Source of the DNA: Methanosarcinales archaeon
GTDB taxonomy: Archaea; Halobacteriota; Syntropharchaeia; Alkanophagales; Methanospirareceae
Reading direction: 5' to 3'
NCBI GenBank assembly: GCA_025464345.1
Contig: JAODGP010000012.1
Span: 3,505-26,681 of the forward strand
Length of the DNA: 23,177 nt
Position 1 is the stretch's first letter, and every line of letters begins with the position of its first letter. Shown in pieces: positions 7,528-14,689 of this stretch. The notes beneath the pieces are model-generated. The model did no database searches. It worked only from the letters and a program-made list of their open reading frames with translations, and was not told where the DNA came from. The position numbers and the translations under genes are program-made.

Positions 7528-7581
7528 CTGGCTGAAGAGGGAGGGGAGGAGGCTCAGAGGACAGCTAAAAGATAAAGAGCT

Positions 7582-8205
7582 TCATGATCTGAAATTGATT
7601 TGCGCGATGAAATAGTGGTGAATTCGCCTGTCGGTGGTGAGTTCTGGATGGAATGCCAGAGCCATTATATTGCCCTGCCTGGCTGCGACAATCCTCTCTC
7701 CTGTTGCATCGTCACCGAGTCTTGCCAGCACATCCACACCGGCTGCCGCGTGCGTTATACACGGTGCACGGATGAACACTCCGGGGAAAGGCTCATCGAA
7801 GATGCTCAATTTCAGCGGCAATTCAAATGATTCACGCTGCCTGCCAAATGCGTTACGCTTTACACGTACATCCATCAGTCCGAGTAATAACTGCCCCGTC
7901 CTCTTCACCGATTCATCACCATCCTTCGCTAACAGGATCATACCGGCACAGGTACCCATTATGGGTTTACCTGCTTCTGCCGCTTCTCTCAGCTCATCTG
8001 CGACACCCTCACGCTCGATCAGCCGACCAATCGTGGTGCTCTCGCCTCCTGGTATGACTATCGCATCGCAGGAGCTGACAATACCATGATGTTTTATAAT
8101 GACCACTTCCCCATGCTCGCCCATCTCAGCCAGACATGACTTCAGCGCTCTTACATGCTCCTCCACATCGCCCTGTAGCCCTATCACTCCTATCTTCACG
8201 ACCAT
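7582..8205 (-). CDS. pdxT: Pyridoxal 5'-phosphate synthase, glutaminase subunit
   Basis: The class I glutaminase that supplies ammonia to the PdxS synthase subunit in ribose-5-phosphate-dependent PLP synthesis; 207 residues, typical length. The PdxT signature GVIGLQGDVEEH (6-17) and the GGEST loop (53-57) are present. The catalytic triad is C86 (GTCAGMILLA), H186 and E188 (FHPELT). The ammonia-donor partner pdxS is not in this window, so the two halves of the enzyme are encoded apart here. The gene is divergent from pheS over a 43-base gap. Its ATG is preceded by GAGGGTG, a usable ribosome binding site, and a TATA-like ATATAAAA lies about 33 bases upstream. Confidence 0.96.
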   Translation of the reverse strand: MVVKIGVIGLQGDVEEHVRALKSCLAEMGEHGEVVIIKHHGIVSSCDAIVIPGGESTTIGRLIEREGVADELREAAEAGKPIMGTCAGMILLAKDGDESVKRTGQLLLGLMDVRVKRNAFGRQRESFELPLKLSIFDEPFPGVFIRAPCITHAAAGVDVLARLGDDATGERIVAARQGNIMALAFHPELTTDRRIHHYFIAQINFRS

Positions 8206-8219
8206 ACACCCTCTTTTCC

Positions 8220-8248
8220 TTTATTATTGATATGTTTTATATCATATC
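8220..8248. promoter_or_regulatory. Divergent pdxT/pheS promoter with inverted repeat
   Basis: For pheS, TTTATTAT (8220-8227) is centred about 26 bases before the ATG at 8249. For pdxT, the minus-strand ATATAAAA (8235-8242) is centred 33 bases before its ATG. GATATG (8229-8234) and CATATC (8243-8248) form a perfect 6-bp inverted repeat ending directly at the pheS start codon. Whether it is an operator is unknown. Confidence 0.4.
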
Positions 8249-9796
8249 ATGATGGATTCGGAGCTGACGACAGCGGAGAAGAAGCTGTTGCTCGCTTTCC
8301 GGAGCGGGATGCGAGAGTATGAGCCCCGGGCACTGGCTGAGCTCACGGGTGCAAATGAAGATGCCGTGATGCAAACTGCGTTTATACTCATGCATAAGGG
8401 GTACTGCGACGTTAAAGAGCGGCGGAGAACCTATTACAGGTTGACTGCGGAAGGAGAGGAGTATGCGCTGGCAGGCTTGCCGGAACGGAGAGCGATGCGG
8501 TTATTACTGCGGAATAACAGGCAACTGCCACTTGAAGACCTGAAATCAGCTCTCGGCAACCGCACGAACATAGCGATAAACTGGCTGTTGAAGAAGAAAT
8601 GGGCGCATATTGAGAAAGGACTCATCGTAACAAATTACGATGAGGAACCACCTTACGGGCACGATGAGGAGATACTGCACTCCCTGGCTGCGGAAGGTCA
8701 GAAAGAGCTATCAGAAGAGGAATCAATAACGCAACTGATCGCACGACGGCTGGTGAATGCCGATGCTCGTATAGAACGCCGGATAGCCATTACTGATAAG
8801 GGCATAGAACTGGTTGAGCGTGGTATAACAGTAGAGGAGGAGATAGCGCAGCTGACGCCGGAAGTGATAAGGACATGGTCTGGTCGGAAGTTCAAGCGAT
8901 ACGATATAAGCATATCGGGTCGAGAGGTCTTCGCCGCTAAGTTACATCCATACCAGCGTATCCTGGATCGAATGAGGCGTATATTCACGGAGATGGGATT
9001 CGTGGAGATAAAGGGAGACCTGATACAGAGCGCATTCTGGAATTTTGATGCACTGTTTGTGCCCCAGGACCATCCTGCACGTGAGATGCAGGATACATTC
9101 TATCTCGGTGTGAAACGCCCGATAGATGCGCCGGAAGAGCTGATAGAGAGAGTGAAGGCTGTGCATGAGCATGGTGGCGGATTGAAATCATCGGGCTGGG
9201 GTGGCGAATGGAAGCGTGAACTGGGCGAGGAACTGCTGCTGCGGACTCATACCACCGCAGTCACCGTGCGTTACTTAGCTTCGCATCCGGAGCCACCGGT
9301 GAAGGTTTTCTGTATCGGGCGAGTCTATCGGCGTGAGACCATTGACCCGACACACATACCTGAGTTCGACCAGCTGGAGGGGATTGTCATGGATCGCAAT
9401 GTGACATTCACCAACCTGCTGGGCTGTCTGGCAACATTCTACCGTAAGATGGGTTTCCCTTATATACGATTCCGACCCGGTTATTTCCCGTATACCGAAC
9501 CTTCGGTTGAGGTGGAGGTGCACACACCCAGAGGCTGGATAGAGCTTGGCGGTGCCGGTATCTTCAGACAGGAGGTGACACAACCAATAGGTGTGAAATA
9601 CCCTGTACTGGCATGGGGACTCGGTATCGGGCGTTTAGCAATGATAAGCCTCGGTATGAGCGATATAAGAGACCTGTACCAGCCGGATATAGAATGGCTG
9701 AGACGGGCATGGATGTTGCCCGCACGTGAGTACTACCATCGCAGGAGGCTTCTTGATTCATCAAAACTCGCAGGCAACATGGATGAGTGCCCGTAG
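8249..9796 (+). CDS. pheS: Phenylalanyl-tRNA synthetase, alpha subunit
   Basis: The catalytic chain of the archaeal/eukaryal-type heterotetrameric PheRS, 515 residues. The first 200 residues form winged-helix-like domains (for example GYCDVKERRRTYYRLTAEGE at 51-70), which in this branch bind tRNA. The class II core follows: motif 1 near HPYQRILDRMRRIFTEMGF (233-251), motif 2 around FCIGRVYRRETIDPTHIPEF (354-373) and motif 3 GLGIGRLAMISLGMSDIRDL (457-476). The chain continues about 30 residues beyond DIEWLRR, where many archaeal homologues end. That basic tail (HRRRLLDSSK) is a small oddity. The start could be either ATG of ATGATG (8249 or 8252). The beta subunit gene is not adjacent. Confidence 0.96.
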   Translation: MMDSELTTAEKKLLLAFRSGMREYEPRALAELTGANEDAVMQTAFILMHKGYCDVKERRRTYYRLTAEGEEYALAGLPERRAMRLLLRNNRQLPLEDLKSALGNRTNIAINWLLKKKWAHIEKGLIVTNYDEEPPYGHDEEILHSLAAEGQKELSEEESITQLIARRLVNADARIERRIAITDKGIELVERGITVEEEIAQLTPEVIRTWSGRKFKRYDISISGREVFAAKLHPYQRILDRMRRIFTEMGFVEIKGDLIQSAFWNFDALFVPQDHPAREMQDTFYLGVKRPIDAPEELIERVKAVHEHGGGLKSSGWGGEWKRELGEELLLRTHTTAVTVRYLASHPEPPVKVFCIGRVYRRETIDPTHIPEFDQLEGIVMDRNVTFTNLLGCLATFYRKMGFPYIRFRPGYFPYTEPSVEVEVHTPRGWIELGGAGIFRQEVTQPIGVKYPVLAWGLGIGRLAMISLGMSDIRDLYQPDIEWLRRAWMLPAREYYHRRRLLDSSKLAGNMDECP

Positions 9797-9871
9797 TGGC
9801 TCCATATCCGCGTGTGTCGCTCCCGCTCCATTACCGGCTCTATCCAGATTCTGAAGCTGTGATAATTAATA

Positions 9872-9890
9872 TTTAAAGATACTATAGTAT
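9872..9890 (+). promoter_or_regulatory. TATA box and 12-bp palindrome before the membrane kinase
   Basis: TTTAAAGA (9872-9879) is centred about 23 bases before the ATG at 9898. The perfect palindrome ATACTATAGTAT (9879-9890) begins at its last base and ends seven bases before the ATG, covering the expected transcription start. This is a typical place for an archaeal repressor site. The rest of the 9797-9897 spacer shows no ORF. Confidence 0.5.
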
Positions 9891-9897
9891 AGATAAA

Positions 9898-12147
9898 ATG
9901 CGGAGTTCCAGTATGGTAAAAGGAGAGTGGCTGAATTACAAATTTGTTATACTGGTTCTGCTCGTACTTGCATGCCTCATGTTATCCCTCTATTTCGCCT
10001 ATTATCGTGGTGAAACGGGGGTATATACCCATGTCTTCTATATACCCCTCATCTTAGCCGGAGTATGGTATAAGAGGAAAGCGGTTTATCTGGCTATTTT
10101 ACTCGGCGTAACCCATGTCTTCACAGCTCTTCTCTTTATTCATCCTATACCTGCGGAGCTCCCCGTTGAAACACTTGAGAGAACGGGTATGTTCGTCGCG
10201 GTGGCGTATATCATCGGACTTGTCAGTGATAAGAGGGCGAAAGTGGAAGAGGAGATAATAAAAGAAAGGGACAAATCACAGAAGATACTCAGCACCATAA
10301 GTGAGACCATATTCATCATTGACCGTGATTTGAGGGTGCTGGAATTGAGCAAGCCAGAACTGAAGGCTGGTATAGAGAGTGAAGAGGGTATCCCCGGCAT
10401 TTATCGCCGGATTCCTATGAGCAGGATCATAAAGCGTGAGGAGATTATAGGTGAAAAGTGCTACAAGGGCTTCTGGGGTAAAGAGAAGGTCTGTGATGAT
10501 TGCCCCATCCATTCTATCTTTGAGACCGGAGCAGGTGCACGCAGGGTGAGATCCTTTGTCCTTGCTGATGGCTCAGTGATGCATCTTGACGTGGAATATG
10601 TCCCGATATTTGATGAAGAAGGGAATGTGGTACGGGTAATCGGGGACATGAGAGACATCACCGAAGAGAAGCGGATGGAGGACAGGCTAAAGCGTGCGGA
10701 GGAGCAGCTGAGAGAGACGAAAGATTATCTGGATAATATCATCGAGAGTTCTGCTGATGCGATTGCGGTTGTGGACATGAATGGTATTGTGCGAGACTGG
10801 AACAGGAGTGCGGAGGTGATCATGGGCTACTCCGCAGAAGAAGTGATAGGCACATCGAACAGGAAATTCTTCGTAAAGCCGGAAGAAGCTGACCGTATAA
10901 TGGAGATCGTGTTGAGAGATGGTGAGCTTAAAAATTACAGGGTTATCGTGCAGAGAAAGGATGGAAAAGCGGTCCATATCAGTATGTCCGCAGCCCTGTT
11001 GAAGGATAGAAACGGCGTGCCGATCGGCACAGTGCGTGTGAGCAGGGACATAACGAAAGAAGTGGAACTCGAGGAGAAGATAAAGGAGGAGCGGGATAAC
11101 CTGAATCTCATCCTGAATAGCATGCCAGACGGTGTGTATATCGTCTCAAAAGACTATAAGGTGGAATTCATGAATAAGATCCTGATTGACGAGTTCGGGA
11201 ATCAGGTGGGGAATATCTGCTATAAAGCGTTTCATAACAGGGAAGAACCATGTCCACTCTGCAAGAATGAAAGGGTGATGAATGGTGAGACTGTGAGATG
11301 GGAATGGCACTCACGGAGGATGAGGAGGACTTACGACCTTATTGAGACACCTCTGAGGAATATTGATGGTAGCATATCAAAATTGACGATCTTTCGTGAT
11401 ATCACGGAACGTAAGAGGATGGAGGATGAACTGAGAGAGACGTGCAAGAAACTGGAGGAGCTGGACAAAATGAAGAGTGATTTCCTTAATGTGGCATATC
11501 ATGAGATGCGCTCACCGCTTGCCCCGATAGTGGGCTATGCCAGTCTGCTGGAGCGGTGTGAACTCCCGGAGCGGGGTAGAAAATATATTTACAATATAGA
11601 GAAATGTGGCAGGCAGCTTGAGAAGATGATCAACCGGATGTTAGAGCTTGCACGCATTGACGGCAAGAAGATAGAGCTAAAACTGAGTGAGTTCACCGTC
11701 AGAGAAGCGGTGAAGGAAGTGGTAAAGAGCCTGGAGCCCGAAGCACGAGCGAAGAAGCAAACAATCCATACCATAATCCCTGAAATAGTGATTCAGGCGG
11801 ATAAGCAGAAGGTGGTTGCTATCTTCTCCAACCTGGTTTCCAATGCAATCAAATATACACCAGAAGGAGGGAGAATAGACATCATGGCAGAGGATGAAGG
11901 AGCGAACATACGCGTGTGTGTCGCGGATACAGGGATTGGTATCCCGGAGGAGCATCTACCAAAGATATTTGAACGATTTTACATGGTTGATACATCTTTA
12001 ACGAGGAAATCTGGTAGTCTTGGACTTGGTTTATCCATCGTGAAGGAGTATGTGAAGTTACACGGGGGGAGGGTATGGGCTACGAGTGAAGTAGGAAAAG
12101 GCTCACAATTCTTCTTTAAAATGCCAAAGAGACAAAAGGAGGTGTAA
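9898..12147 (+). CDS. Membrane-bound PAS histidine kinase with two cysteine-rich PAS domains
   Basis: A 749-residue sensor kinase. Four hydrophobic stretches at about 15-33, 43-58, 62-80 and 97-110 form an N-terminal membrane sensor. Three PAS domains follow (about 125-255, 272-388 and 398-505), each ending in the usual DIT(E/K) segment. PAS 1 has C188, C199 and C202 (CxxCP), and PAS 3 has C441, C452 and C455 (CPLC). These spacings are very alike and could hold an iron-sulfur cluster, heme or zinc; PAS 2 lacks them. The kinase core has H535 (YHEMRSPL), N box N645-N649 (NLVSN), G1 DTGIGI (677-682) and G2 LGLGL (708-712). It is transcribed with a receiver gene one base downstream, whose GGAGGTG binding site lies inside the end of this frame. 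A redox or gas signal is a plausible but unproven input. Confidence 0.93.
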   Translation: MRSSSMVKGEWLNYKFVILVLLVLACLMLSLYFAYYRGETGVYTHVFYIPLILAGVWYKRKAVYLAILLGVTHVFTALLFIHPIPAELPVETLERTGMFVAVAYIIGLVSDKRAKVEEEIIKERDKSQKILSTISETIFIIDRDLRVLELSKPELKAGIESEEGIPGIYRRIPMSRIIKREEIIGEKCYKGFWGKEKVCDDCPIHSIFETGAGARRVRSFVLADGSVMHLDVEYVPIFDEEGNVVRVIGDMRDITEEKRMEDRLKRAEEQLRETKDYLDNIIESSADAIAVVDMNGIVRDWNRSAEVIMGYSAEEVIGTSNRKFFVKPEEADRIMEIVLRDGELKNYRVIVQRKDGKAVHISMSAALLKDRNGVPIGTVRVSRDITKEVELEEKIKEERDNLNLILNSMPDGVYIVSKDYKVEFMNKILIDEFGNQVGNICYKAFHNREEPCPLCKNERVMNGETVRWEWHSRRMRRTYDLIETPLRNIDGSISKLTIFRDITERKRMEDELRETCKKLEELDKMKSDFLNVAYHEMRSPLAPIVGYASLLERCELPERGRKYIYNIEKCGRQLEKMINRMLELARIDGKKIELKLSEFTVREAVKEVVKSLEPEARAKKQTIHTIIPEIVIQADKQKVVAIFSNLVSNAIKYTPEGGRIDIMAEDEGANIRVCVADTGIGIPEEHLPKIFERFYMVDTSLTRKSGSLGLGLSIVKEYVKLHGGRVWATSEVGKGSQFFFKMPKRQKEV

Positions 12148-12148
12148 T

Positions 12149-12532
12149 ATGGTAGAGAAGAAGCGGGTACTGATTGTGGAAGATGCAGCGTATATGCGAG
12201 AGATGCTGGAGGAGATGCTGCTTCAGGAGGGTGATAGATATGAGGTTGTGGGGTTCGCCACCAACGGCGAGGAGGCGGTGGCGAAGTACAGGGAATTGAA
12301 GCCCGACATCGTGACGATGGATCTCGTGATGGAAGTAATGGATGGTATTCAGGCGATAAAGGAGATAAAGAAGTATGATCCAGCTGCGCGAATCCTCGCA
12401 ATCACCGCTTTGGGCACGCCAGAATACCGTGATAAGGCGCTGGAAGCCGGGGCAGATGAGTATCTCTGGAAGCCATTCACCATAAAGAATCTGCTGGATG
12501 TGCTTGAGAAACTGTTTAAAAGAGATGACTGA
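12149..12532 (+). CDS. CheY-like stand-alone receiver
   Basis: A response-regulator receiver of 127 residues with nothing after the fold. The acidic pocket is VEDAA (10-14), the phospho-acceptor D58 (IVTMDLVMEVMDG), the switch threonine T86 and the conserved lysine K108 (LWKPF). It starts one base after the stop of the membrane kinase and has a very strong ribosome binding site (GGAGGTG) seven bases before the ATG. Its stop overlaps the start of the winged-helix gene by eight bases. The three genes therefore form one unit: kinase, receiver and DNA-binding protein. A CheY role in taxis is less likely because no chemotaxis gene is near. Confidence 0.94.
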   Translation: MVEKKRVLIVEDAAYMREMLEEMLLQEGDRYEVVGFATNGEEAVAKYRELKPDIVTMDLVMEVMDGIQAIKEIKKYDPAARILAITALGTPEYRDKALEAGADEYLWKPFTIKNLLDVLEKLFKRDD

Positions 12533-12827
12533 GGATTTGGGGTTTGAGGAGATTATACGTTCGCTCAGGAGGAGTCGGGTCAGAACAGAGATCATAATGT
12601 ACCTCTATAAGATCTACCCACGTGCTTCGTATCCCGCGGAGATCGCTCGTAACACAGGGATAGACCCCACGAACATCCTCGGTGGGCTGCGCGGGATGGG
12701 TACGCGATTCGATGCCTCGAATTCGCTGGTGGAGCAGGGCGTTGTGGAGAAGATAGAACGGGGTAAGACCACTTATTACAGGCTTACGGAACGGGGTAAG
12801 ATGCTGATAGAGAGTATGAAGAGCTAA
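12525..12827 (+). CDS. Small archaeal winged-helix transcriptional regulator
   Basis: A 100-residue protein with one winged helix-turn-helix domain. Helices are SLRRSRVRTEIIMYLYKIYP, then SYPAEIARNTGI and the likely recognition helix DPTNILGGLRGMGTRF, with the wing around VEKIERGKTTYYRLTERGKM. I chose the ATG at 12525, inside the end of the receiver gene (8-base overlap), because the longer frame back to 12498 adds only residues read out of frame from the receiver. The text resembles one-domain archaeal regulators of the kind that includes EarA of methanogens, but I cannot confirm the subfamily. Its tight coupling to the receiver suggests it is the DNA-binding output of this two-component system. 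Possible targets are the palindromes at 9879-9890 and 12852-12883. Confidence 0.85.
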   Translation: MTEDLGFEEIIRSLRRSRVRTEIIMYLYKIYPRASYPAEIARNTGIDPTNILGGLRGMGTRFDASNSLVEQGVVEKIERGKTTYYRLTERGKMLIESMKS

Positions 12828-12851
12828 CACAGCGATGAACCAAAAGCATTG

Positions 12852-12883
12852 ATAAAATTAGAATACCCGACAGGTAATTTTAT
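12852..12883. promoter_or_regulatory. 9-bp perfect inverted repeat upstream of GH57 gene
   Basis: ATAAAATTA (12852-12860) and TAATTTTAT (12875-12883) are exact reverse complements separated by 14 bases. The right arm overlaps a TATA-like TTTTATTT about 37 bases before the ATG at 12918, and GATAAAAC near 12896 is another candidate TATA. This could be an operator for the GH57 gene, or a hairpin after the winged-helix gene that ends 24 bases upstream. Confidence 0.4.
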
Positions 12884-12917
12884 TTGCTGAGGGATAAAAC
12901 ATTCAGAGGAAGAGGAA

Positions 12918-14402
12918 ATGGCAAAAAAGAGCTTGACACTTGTTTTTGAGGTACATCAGCCGTTCAGGTTGAGGAAGGACTTCTTCTGGTGCAAGAAGCA
13001 GTTCAACAGGAAGGCGGGCGATTTGTTCGATTACTACTTCGCGGCGGATAAGGACAGGGAGATATTCGAGAAGGTGGCGAGGAAGTGCTACCGCCCCACA
13101 AATGAGATCATTCTCAAATTGATAGAAGAATTTGATTTTAAGGTGGCGTATAGCATATCGGGCGTGTTTTTGGAGCAATGTGAGCGCTATGGTTACGGTA
13201 AGGAGATCCTGGAGGATTTCCGCCAGCTTGCAGCCACCGGCAGGGTTGAGTTCCTTGATCAGACGTATTATCACTCGCTGGTGGGGCTCTATGAAGATGA
13301 AACAGAATTCATCGAGCAGGTGCAGCTGCATAAGGAACTGATGCGTGATTTGATAGGTTATGAGCCCGTATTTTTTGAGAATACTGAACTGCTGTATAAT
13401 AACAGGATAGCAATGCTGGCGGAGCAGATGGGGTATAAGGGCATCTTCGCCGAGGGTGTGGAGCGAATACTGAACGGGCGGTCGCCGAACTATGTTTATA
13501 AGCCGATCGGCTGCAGGAATCTGAAGGTATTGCTGAGGAATTATCAGCTTACGGACGATGTGGGTTTCCGATTCTCGTTAAAGAGCTGGAAGGAATACCC
13601 TCTTACTGCGTCCAGGTACGCTTCATGGCTGGCTGCGACCGAGGGGCAGTGCATAAACCTCTTCCTCGACTATGAGACCTTTGGTGAGCATCACTGGGAA
13701 GACACGGGCATATTCGAGTTCTTAAGGGAGCTGCCGGAGGAGGTACTGCAGCATGATATGGAGTTCTTAACGCCATCGCAGGTGGTGCAGAAGTATATAC
13801 CGATCGGTACGATAGACGTGAGGAATCTGGAGACCACATCATGGGCTGATGTGGAGAAGGATACTTCCTGTTTCATTGGCAATACGATGCAGTGGGCATG
13901 TTACGAGTATTTGAGATGGCTCGAGCGCTACGTCAGAGAAGCTGGCGGCGAATTCCTGAAGATATGGCGCTATCTTGGCATCAGTGACCATCTCTACTAC
14001 ATGTTCACCAAAGGAGGCGCTACCGGCGAGGTGCACAGTTATTTCTCCCATTTTGATAAGCCCTATGATGCCTTTGTCACCTTCTTCTCGGTCATTCATG
14101 ATTTTGATGCTCGATTGCGATCGAATATAAAGGAAGCGGAGTATCCGTTCGTATTCGAGGATGGTACCCGGGTATGGAGTTTAAGAGGGCTATGCGATTA
14201 TCTGAGACGCATGCCCGCGGATAGGCTAACCTGCATAGAGGATTATCTGAAACGAGGTGACTTTGAACGGTGGATAAGGGAGAGCGTAGGGGAACCGGTT
14301 ATAGCGGATGAGGTGAAAACGATCAATACAGGCAGGGATGCCGTGGAGCTGCGAGACAGACTGATAGAAGCCATGAATAATATCCATCCGGGGTTAATAT
14401 AA
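12918..14402 (+). CDS. GH57-family glycoside hydrolase (alpha-amylase-like)
   Basis: A 494-residue alpha-glucan-active enzyme of glycoside hydrolase family 57, cytoplasmic since there is no signal peptide. Conserved regions in order are HQP (13-15), a segment around EFLDQTYYHSL (111-121), FFENTELLYNNR (152-163) with probable nucleophile E157, and FLDYETFGEHHW (249-260) with probable acid/base D251. The length and the ENTEL/LDYETFGEH text fit the methanogen alpha-amylase group (MJ1611-like), which acts on internal glycogen-like polysaccharide. A purine-rich GAGGAAGAGG just before the ATG may serve as ribosome binding site. A small unknown gene follows after 8 bases. No glycogen synthase gene is nearby. 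Confidence 0.93.
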   Translation: MAKKSLTLVFEVHQPFRLRKDFFWCKKQFNRKAGDLFDYYFAADKDREIFEKVARKCYRPTNEIILKLIEEFDFKVAYSISGVFLEQCERYGYGKEILEDFRQLAATGRVEFLDQTYYHSLVGLYEDETEFIEQVQLHKELMRDLIGYEPVFFENTELLYNNRIAMLAEQMGYKGIFAEGVERILNGRSPNYVYKPIGCRNLKVLLRNYQLTDDVGFRFSLKSWKEYPLTASRYASWLAATEGQCINLFLDYETFGEHHWEDTGIFEFLRELPEEVLQHDMEFLTPSQVVQKYIPIGTIDVRNLETTSWADVEKDTSCFIGNTMQWACYEYLRWLERYVREAGGEFLKIWRYLGISDHLYYMFTKGGATGEVHSYFSHFDKPYDAFVTFFSVIHDFDARLRSNIKEAEYPFVFEDGTRVWSLRGLCDYLRRMPADRLTCIEDYLKRGDFERWIRESVGEPVIADEVKTINTGRDAVELRDRLIEAMNNIHPGLI

Positions 14403-14410
14403 AATAAAAG

Positions 14411-14686
14411 ATGCCCACAAAAGTAAAAGTATCTTTTCCTTTGTCCGGGAAGACCATAACAGTTGAGCGGGATGTTGAAGAGGATGAGAGCATAGCCGAA
14501 GCGATTTACAATCTGCTCTCAGATATAGACCCCTTAACCAGACTGGATATGAAGGGTCGTGCCAGTTTGAGGGAAGCTTCTGAATCGCCGGAGAAGCGCA
14601 GTACGAAATGGACTTACAGGACGCAGCAGCCCAGTGCGAAATTCGCAGAGAGATATGCCCGGCTGGTGGAAGGAGAAGAAGAATAA
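14411..14686 (+). CDS. Small hypothetical protein, 91 residues
   Basis: An acidic, soluble protein with no cysteine and no membrane segment. The first 40 residues (MPTKVKVSFPLSGKTITVER, then an acidic DVEEDESIAEAIYNLLSD) look like a beta hairpin followed by an acidic helix, somewhat like the start of a beta-grasp or ubiquitin-like fold. The rest is charged and probably flexible. I recognise no family. It starts 8 bases after the GH57 stop, so it is probably on the same message, although an AT-rich stretch directly before the ATG could also act as a promoter. It ends 3 bases from the convergent nicotinate phosphoribosyltransferase gene. Confidence 0.7.
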   Translation: MPTKVKVSFPLSGKTITVERDVEEDESIAEAIYNLLSDIDPLTRLDMKGRASLREASESPEKRSTKWTYRTQQPSAKFAERYARLVEGEEE

Positions 14687-14689
14687 CAC

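Noticed and set aside
12498..12524. Longer N-terminus for the winged-helix regulator
   Set aside because: The extra residues come from out-of-frame reading of the receiver gene; the ATG overlapping the receiver stop gives a compact domain.
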